From Oreohelix idahoensis (lineage: Eukaryota; Mollusca; Gastropoda; Stylommatophora; Oreohelicidae): DNA of 64,000 nucleotides. Below, piece by piece: positions 55,141-64,000 of the stretch; position 1 is the stretch's first letter, and each line of letters starts with the position of its first letter. The DNA lies in the NCBI GenBank assembly GCA_024509875.1, contig JAMPIV010000595.1:721001-785000 (forward strand). The letters run 5' to 3'. The position numbers and the translations under genes were made by a program. The notes beneath the pieces are model-generated. The model saw only the letters and a program-made list of their open reading frames with translations, was not told where the DNA came from and searched no databases.

Positions 55141-55541
55141 CTTATGGGTTTCTTTAACTTTGTCACTACACTTAGGACCCATTATGAATATAATTAAAGC
55201 ACAAAAATAAGTAGTATGGGGCCTAAACACAAAAAAGTACAGTATGAAAACTGAAAACGTGTCTTATAATCACGATATGAACACTGCCATCATACTGTTA
55301 TAACAAAAATAACTATGAACTGTTTACAGTAAAATCACAAAAATAATATAGTATGAATAGTTTGGTTATTTTAATCACAAAAAAAGTAGTATTAATATGT
55401 TTAATCACAAATATAAGAGATTCAATGCGGACTACTTCAAAAAACAGTGCACACCGAACGATTTCTATTCAAAGACTGAACGACGTAAGAAACACGATGA
55501 CGCGCAGTTGTGACGAAATGCGACGAAATTTGGAAACGTGG

Positions 55542-55832
55542 TTTTTTTTTTTGGTCTCTTTTTTAACCAGCGGCACTTGGGCTTTCAGCCCTTCGACCCA
55601 ATGATATGTCATTGCGAGGCTGGGGAGCCTGTGGACTTTCCTTCCAACCCGGTCAAGAGCTTCGCTCCTTCCCATCCACAGAGGGTTTATCTCAGGAGCC
55701 GTTCAGGTTATTCAGTCAAAATCCCGGTCAATGACACCTCTTCAAATGGCCACGCCCTGGCTTGAACCTTGAACACCTGATCGCCAGCGCAACATGCAAC
55801 ATGGTAACATTACACCAGCGCGGCTCCAAAAC
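55542..55832 (-). mobile_element. tRNA-derived SINE
   Basis: On the minus strand the head reads GAGCCGCGCTGGTGTAATGT (A-box region) and AAGGTTCAAGCCAGGGCGTG (B box GGTTCAAGCC), then a body ending CCGCTGGTTAAAAAAGAGAC and a poly(A) run. ACGTGGTT at 55536-55543 and 55833-55840 flanks it. About 290 bp. Inserted in the Tigger remnant close to its right terminal repeat. Confidence 0.75.
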
Positions 55833-55904
55833 ACGTGGTTATAATTGAAAACCGACGAAAGAGCGAAGCGACGAAACTCGAAGCGACGAAAGTCGAGGTA
55901 TGCC

Positions 55905-58900
55905 TGCAGAAGGTACGTCAGAGAAATAACAGTTTAGATTGTCTTGTTCTTCATCTTCAGCCATCTTAATCCTTTTCTGCAAACACAGACCATTACCAGT
56001 CCTCCCTATAGCCATAAAAATAATGAATTAAGCAGTTTGTCGGAAGCACTAATGGAAACCAGCTATAAATTTAAAATAAAGTGAAATGTGTCAAAATGAA
56101 GACACAAGGAAATGAGACGGCTTATTGGACAACAGTGGCTTTAATCAGAGTCTGTCTGAGTACAGAGACAAGACACCAGTTTTGAGAAAGTCTGAGAAGA
56201 TAGATTAAGATGAGAATTACAGTGAATGTGGAAGAATGAGACTTATAGCTTCAAGGGTGAGAACCTAGATTGACTCTCCCTCGCCACTTGTGACTTATGT
56301 ACAAGCTACTGTCTCACCACCTCTGACTACCAGAAAGGAGATAAGTACTCTAAATTATCCACAGACACCACTATACAGTCAAAGCATACAAGTACAGTAT
56401 AGTTAAAGAAAATCTGATCCAGTGTACATTTTATAGTTTATTAAACAACAAAATCAATACCACAGCAAACAACAATAACGTGCGAGTTCGCACAACCTGG
56501 AAAAAAGAACAAATCAAGTGAAAGACACAATATAAAAATTACCACGCTCTCTTTCACACCTGCACGAAAACAACTAAGGATAAAGACATATACTTGGTGG
56601 GGGTCTCTAAGTAGGAGCCACCACTCCTGACTACACTATTGTTACTAACTAAACACACTGTCCCGCTGAAGATTTATAAACTAAATGACTACACTGTCTC
56701 AAAGGCGCTCTAGGCGGTCCTGCACACCTAACTAATACACCACACAGAAATGCTACGCTAATGGATTCTGCAGCACTACCTCATAGGCTGTCTTCTAAGT
56801 ACTTCTATCTAACCCTACTGTCCCTCGCTAAACTCCTCTCTCTCTCCTCTGTTTCTGTTCAGTGCCTCTCTGACGCTATCGTCTTCGTCTGAGGCTCTGA
56901 TGAGTTGTTTTTCGTCACGCACCTCCTCCTGTTAGCATTTAGAAAGGCATGTTTTTCCTCTCTCCTTTCCCGAATACTAATGAAGGGGCCCTTGGTGAAT
57001 ATATATCTATGTATTTGCATAAGGCTGAAGATTTTATCACTGTGATGACACTCTTCAAACCGACTAGTTAACCCGCTTCGGGTTTAGGCCTACTGCATTA
57101 TTGTGGCAGTATGGAAACAACACTAGACAACGTAACCTATTTTAGAATTGGGCTTTTACGAGCTAAGAGCTCCTACTTAGAAGCAAGTCCACCGCTGAGG
57201 TATGTTTCCTCATGTCAAGAGAAGTGCTAATTCCTCTCAGTGTTGGAGACGTAACTGGGCGCCAGGTACAAAGTGCGCACCCAGTTTTCTTCAATTACAC
57301 TAATGTCTCGTGCCTCTCTATCTCTCCTGTGAAGGTAAAGTCAGTTGTAGGCTTACGGTTATCTACAACCTCCTCGCCGTGAATCGCTGTAAAACAAAAT
57401 AACAACATCTATACAACAATTCTAAATTACCTAATACATAACACATTAACACCCAAGATTCCTCTACACCCTGGTGTCCCCTACATTAATAATTCTCCCC
57501 TACACACAAGCTACACACAAGAAATAAAACAGATATTTCTGCCCGAGGGTCAGACTAAATTACAGCTCCCTCTTTTCTCCTGCACAAATTACTCGTGGTC
57601 TGTTACGTTAAATCCAGACGCGGGCTGACCTGATTCTTTTGCGTGCGTGACCTCGTAGGCGTCACAACATTGCTTCACTGAACCCAATATCCTACTGTAC
57701 TGAATAATTTCCCAGCCCTATTCGTATGAAAGACTGTCCCGATAAGGTTGTCAAATTAGCAAATTTATTTAACACACTTATACATACACCATCTATATTA
57801 ATATTGAACCCCCCTTCACCCCTTGTCTTCTGACTACATTACCAAATAGCACAACTTATTAACACACAAACCACACCCGCGTATATTCACTACCATTATC
57901 ATAATCAAATGCTGTTACTCGGACCTCTTTATTACATTACACAGAGCTCCCGTCTAACTTAGCACCTAACCTTATTCAGTTAATTATCTCAAAAACCGCC
58001 ACTAATCATAGATACTGCTAGCTTATACATAGTATAATTATAAACAAAACTTACACTACACTGGCTCTAGTTTTGTATAAGTCAGCAATTGATGGCAACT
58101 CCTGACTAATAAAAATTAAATTTAATCCCAGAAGAAAACTTACTCTAACGTGCTAAAATCATATAGAAAAACTTCCTACACAACTATTAATTTATGAACA
58201 TACCCAAACTTTACAGAATTTCCCGAACCAGGCAGACTGAAATGGCGCTTATTCACGGCGCAAAATTTCTTGACTTGGGAGCAAAAACTAGCTTTGGCGC
58301 TCACAATATATATATTGCTAGTAGCCTGATGCAAGACAGACGCGGTGAGTCATCGCGTCTGGCATCATCTCCCAGGAACCGCTCTTACCCAACTTTTGAC
58401 CTAATATCATGCCTGCACATAAATTAAATCGAACCCACCCAATCATATCATAAGCTTAACCTCTGACTCATCGTTGACCGAACAATCGCAAAATTATTTC
58501 TGCTCACTCGCCACATTATACTTAATATTCTGTAACTCTTCTGACCTATCTACCGGAATGAATCACTGGTTCCGCATTACAAACTGGGTATGGGGAATTC
58601 TTCCATCCCCACAAATAAAAGGGTTGATGAAGATTGTCTGAGTAATCCTAACGCCATAAAGACTAACCCAGAATTAATAACTAACGAACTCGACCGCCTA
58701 AGAATAATTAAAGAACCAAAATAATAAAAATGGAAAAAAAGAATGGGGCGAGTTGAAAATAAAATTAACAGTAACTCATCACACTTATAAACCCGACCAA
58801 AGACGGAGAAAGCAAACTTTGAACTGAAGTCAGGGCAACATATGAAGGGATAACGACAACAAAGAAAAATAACTTCAACGGAAAATGGTAAAGAGAACAA

Positions 58901-59818
58901 CCAGAATTACTCGTAGATCTAAGAGAAGATTTCTACTCCTTATCAATCAGAGATCAAGCGATAATTTTGAGACTAGGGAAATGGCAACTGCAGACTCAAA
59001 TGTTATTTGTTCAACAAGCTTAAAATTGGGCAGATATGTATCCACATGGGGATGATAACCAAACAGTAGACATGTCCTCCAAGACGTTGGCTCAACCGGA
59101 GGAGCAGAATGACAGTATGACCTTCACTGACCCATTCGATAGATAAACTGTATGGCACCAAGAGAAAGCTGAGACATGCCGACAATTTTTATGTGAGAAA
59201 TGGATGCTTCTATATAAGACTCCAGCAGGGATGACCAACTAGATGGGTTTCTTCATAATTATTCAGCTAATTATGACATTTATTCTTTTTCTAAAAAATA
59301 AAATGCTCAATTACAAGGTGGTCAACAGCACTAAGTCCAATACAGCTTAGTGTTAGCACTGCGGCCAAGCACTTATGGCACATGGTATGACTATGGCATT
59401 GTTCTAACGTTCTAGAATCTTCTACATCATTCCTCTGTAACGCCCTGTCATGCTGGCAGAATTGTAATACGTCTGTCCTCTGTACTTTTAAAGAAATATC
59501 TATTTTAAAAACTGACCACAGATAATTCAACTCTTGATTTGATATTTTTCTCCTGTGGCTTTCCAATTTGAGAAATGTTATATTTTTTGGTGTGTTGGGA
59601 TTGTGCCTTAAGCATGTGCTTAATGTGATTAACAGTTAATCTGGCACTGGTGGGTATCATTAATGATGATCACATTCGCTGACCTTTATATACATTTAAA
59701 AAAAAAAATTAGGTTGGGTCCTCTGCGTTTCTTGTGGTAACGTCACTGTCCGTAGCTTAGCGTCAGCCTTTTTAATCGTGCGTATATATAAATACGAAGT
59801 GCCTTTCCAATCACCATA
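55905..59818. other. Long stretch without a recognised gene
   Basis: No protein motif, LTR pair or transposase was recognised. Much of 56400-58550 is AT-rich. No ORF exceeds about 110 codons, and the longest (minus strand near 58577-58900) looks like a hydrophobic low-complexity frame. Confidence 0.45.
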
Positions 59819-59871
59819 TAAATAAATAAATAAATAAATATATATAAATATATAAATATATAAATAAATAA

Positions 59872-59918
<47 letters not shown>

Positions 59919-59943
59919 TATATAAATATATAAATATATATAG

Positions 59944-59978
<35 letters not shown>
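59819..59978. repeat. (AT)n / (AAAT)n compound microsatellite
   Basis: TAAATAAATA and TATATATA blocks alternate over 160 bp. Minus-strand YIYIYI frames are artefacts. Confidence 0.95.
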
Positions 59979-59980
<2 letters not shown>

Positions 59981-59984
59981 AGAT

Positions 59985-60600
59985 AATACCATGCACTGAG
60001 CATGTTATATAAGATAACTGACCTGCGTAGCGGGCATTTTATCAGATGAATGATCTGTACTTCAGGCATTATATAAGATTAGTCGTATGTACAGCGGATA
60101 TTATATCAGACTGATAGTATGTACAGCGGGCGTTATGTTAAACATATCAGATAATTGGCATGTACAGTAGGTATTATACCAGATAATTAATCGGTACAGC
60201 AGGCATTATATAAGATTAATGAAATGTACTGCGGGCATTATATCAGATAAATAGTCTGTACAGCTGGAATAGCATCTGATAGAAATAACAGTACAAAGCA
60301 TACAATAAATACAAACATAAAAATATTACAGTGAATAAAACGCATTCTGATATAAACAGCAGCTCCATGTATATGGTAGATCGTTGAAAGGGACATGCTA
60401 CAAAGAAAAGAAGCAAACACCTTAATTTAAAAAAATAGTATCTGATAAGTAGGCTGCACAACGTGCGTTACATTAGATGCGTCAGATATCTAACCAGTAC
60501 ACCGAGCATTGTGTAAGATAAGTGGTCGATACAGCGGGTATTTAGTTATAACATTTGCTGGTAAGCAGGGCATTACATCATACTAATCCCTGTAACGACT
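59985..60600 (+). repeat. Degenerate minisatellite of about 38-42 bp, interrupted
   Basis: The unit contains GTACAGCGGGCATTATATCAGATAA followed by a short variable link. About eight units can be read at 59998-60280 and about four weaker ones at 60440-60590, separated by about 160 bp of unrelated sequence. Units are strongly diverged, so the array is old. Confidence 0.7.
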
Positions 60601-61064
60601 AGATTATGTAAGATATACTTCTGAAGCCTAAGTAGTTAAACACTGAAGCACCGTCTCAGTACGAATCCCATATCGCTAGTAAAGGACAGAAACAACGTGG
60701 CAAGTGTAATGCCTCAGACAGCAACTAATTTGATACATCTGGAACTGACTTGCAAGGCACTACTGACTGAGCAAAGCCAGAATCGACTTGACGACATTCT
60801 TACACTTCTCCATCGATTTTGTATCTGGCTGTGATAGTCTTTGCTTGTATTGTAGTTTCACGGTTACTGCTCTTGCCTTGATGGCTGTGGCTGATGTTGC
60901 TGATGAATCTGGTGTATTCAAGTGGGTGAAGAAACAAAATAAATATAGGCACATGAGAAGCCAACATTTACACTATATAAATAAAAATGTAGGTGAGCAC
61001 ATTTCTTGAAATGTGGTAAAAGAGGCTTCTGTCACTATTACAAGGAATTTGGCTTCACGATACG

Positions 61065-61068
<4 letters not shown>
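60601..61068. other. Stretch without recognised gene
   Basis: No motif recognised. Confidence 0.4.

Positions 61069-61108
<40 letters not shown>
61069..61108 (+). repeat. Poly(A) run of 40 bases
   Basis: A pure 40-A run that ends exactly where the LINE sequence begins. Confidence 0.95.
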
Positions 61109-61110
<2 letters not shown>

Positions 61111-61815
61111 GCTGGGTCAAGATGTGGATGTTGCGCCAGTTATTATTATCGATAACTATCAATTGGCAGTGGTTCATATTTCAACATACCTGGGGTCTAC
61201 CATCAATGACATAATCTCTCTACACACAGATATTCACAGTCGCACTGGTAAAGCTGCTAACCGTCTTTGCCCGCCTGCCTCAAGAAGCTCAAACTCACAA
61301 TGAAGACCAAAGCTCCTGTCACCAGCACGCTTCTATTTGGCAGCAAGACTCAATACCTTCCATCTACGATGTCTACAACCCATTCTTGGTATTTCGTGGA
61401 ATGACAAAGTGACAAATATTGAGGTGCTGTCACGTGCTGGCCTTCGAAGAATGAATATACTGCTTAGAAAGTGCAGACTACGTAGGCTTGGCCATGTCCT
61501 CCAAATGGAAGATGGTCGAATCCTCAAAGATATTTTCTACTGACAACTGGCAGATGGCAAAAGAACAGCCAGGTAATCGCAGCTGAGGTTCAAAGGTGTG
61601 TGCCAGAGAGACATGAAGGCACTGGACATAAATCCAGCAGCCTGGGGTGATGAAGCTGCCGATCGTACCAAGTGGCGATGCTGCCTACGGCGCCACCTCA
61701 GAATGGCCGAATGTGACAAAACGGGGCGGCCTCTATTGATCTTTGTTTCGCTCCGGCTATATCGGTACATTTGTGGTACTGATTTTTTTTTATTTTGTGC
61801 TTTCAATTGTCGCAC
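61109..61815 (+). pseudogene. LINE family L4, RT C-terminal fragment
   Basis: VLGQDVDVAPVIIIDNYQLA then STYLGSTINDIISLHTDIHS, frameshift near 61300, LNTFHLRCLQPILGISWNDK, NILLRKCRLRRLGHVLQMED, stop after GRILKDIFY, then LRFKGVCQRDMKALDINPAA and DRTKWRCCLRRHLRM. This matches the post-catalytic and C-terminal part of a widespread animal LINE RT. The catalytic ADD lies upstream and is missing. At least two frame disruptions. It begins abruptly after a poly(A) run. Confidence 0.8.

Positions 61816-64000
<2,185 letters not shown>

Larger units (their letters stand above)
52763..55904 (-). mobile_element. Tigger/pogo-like DNA transposon remnant hosting three later insertions
   Basis: The right end, reverse complemented, reads CAGGCATACCTCGACTTTCG, a Tigger-type terminal repeat, with GACGAAA or CGACGAAA motifs inside. 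The left end near 52763-52805 has GACGAAAGTCGAAAATCGACG. The C-terminal part of a pogo-type transposase lies on the minus strand (55140-55012 and 54832-54587). An L1 LINE (53099-54570), a foldback element (54833-55009) and a SINE (55542-55832) have inserted. The DDE core is missing, so it is a deletion derivative. The left end and a TA duplication are not confirmed. Confidence 0.6.

Noticed and set aside
59696..60069. Two long YIYIYI frames
   Set aside because: AT-repeat artefacts.

Overview
The window is repeat-rich DNA from an animal nuclear genome. It is AT-rich and has no operons or ribosome-binding sites. It holds long microsatellites, tRNA-derived SINE-like units, several LINE families, Tc1 and Tigger/pogo transposase remnants, and long-terminal-repeat (LTR) retrotransposons. 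I found no convincing single-copy host gene. The repertoire suggests a marine invertebrate, most likely a mollusc. That is an inference from element types, not from a marker gene.

The most coherent content is a group of Ty3/gypsy-type LTR retrotransposons whose integrase lies upstream of reverse transcriptase (RT). This is the 'Gmr1-like' arrangement, not the usual gypsy order. (A) 1-5231, minus strand, cut by the window edge: 5' LTR, leader, then gag, protease and integrase zinc-finger domain with no RT between protease and integrase. (B) 30847-41799, plus strand, same family as A: both LTRs, a TAGTC target duplication, a gag relic and RT/RNase H, with no integrase after RNase H. (C) 33016-35727, a deletion derivative of a related element nested in the leader of B, bounded by GTGTT. 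(D) 18618-26857, minus strand, a different family: almost identical 2-kb LTRs, GACAC target duplication, gag then integrase zinc finger then integrase tail then RT then RNase H, but no protease and no integrase catalytic core. (E) a solo LTR at 43081-44296 bounded by GTCAT.

Non-LTR retroposons fill much of the rest. Family L1 (RTE-like RT with a GAAGAAG-type tail) has a long copy at 53099-54570, a truncated copy at 11365-12448, a copy with a 5' inversion at 49095-49946 and a 202-bp tail-only derivative at 41910-42111. Other LINE pieces are at 5430-7130 (jockey-like, with RNase H), 8410-8660, 18305-18545, 28266-28452, 37471-38107, 43043-45171 and 61109-61815.

DNA transposons are a Tigger/pogo remnant (about 52763-55904) that has itself been hit by an L1 LINE, a telomere-like foldback element and a tRNA-type SINE; a hAT-type MITE (27673-27874, 8-bp duplication); and a Tc1-like DD34E transposase with one stop and one frameshift (62911-63888).

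Tandem repeats include a 21-copy minisatellite with 56-bp and 49-bp units (17171-18304), a degenerate array of about 40 bp (59980-60600), and GA, GATA/GATC, AT and CA/TA microsatellites. Nesting gives a relative chronology: C entered B, E entered a LINE, and an L1 LINE, a SINE and a foldback entered the Tigger element.
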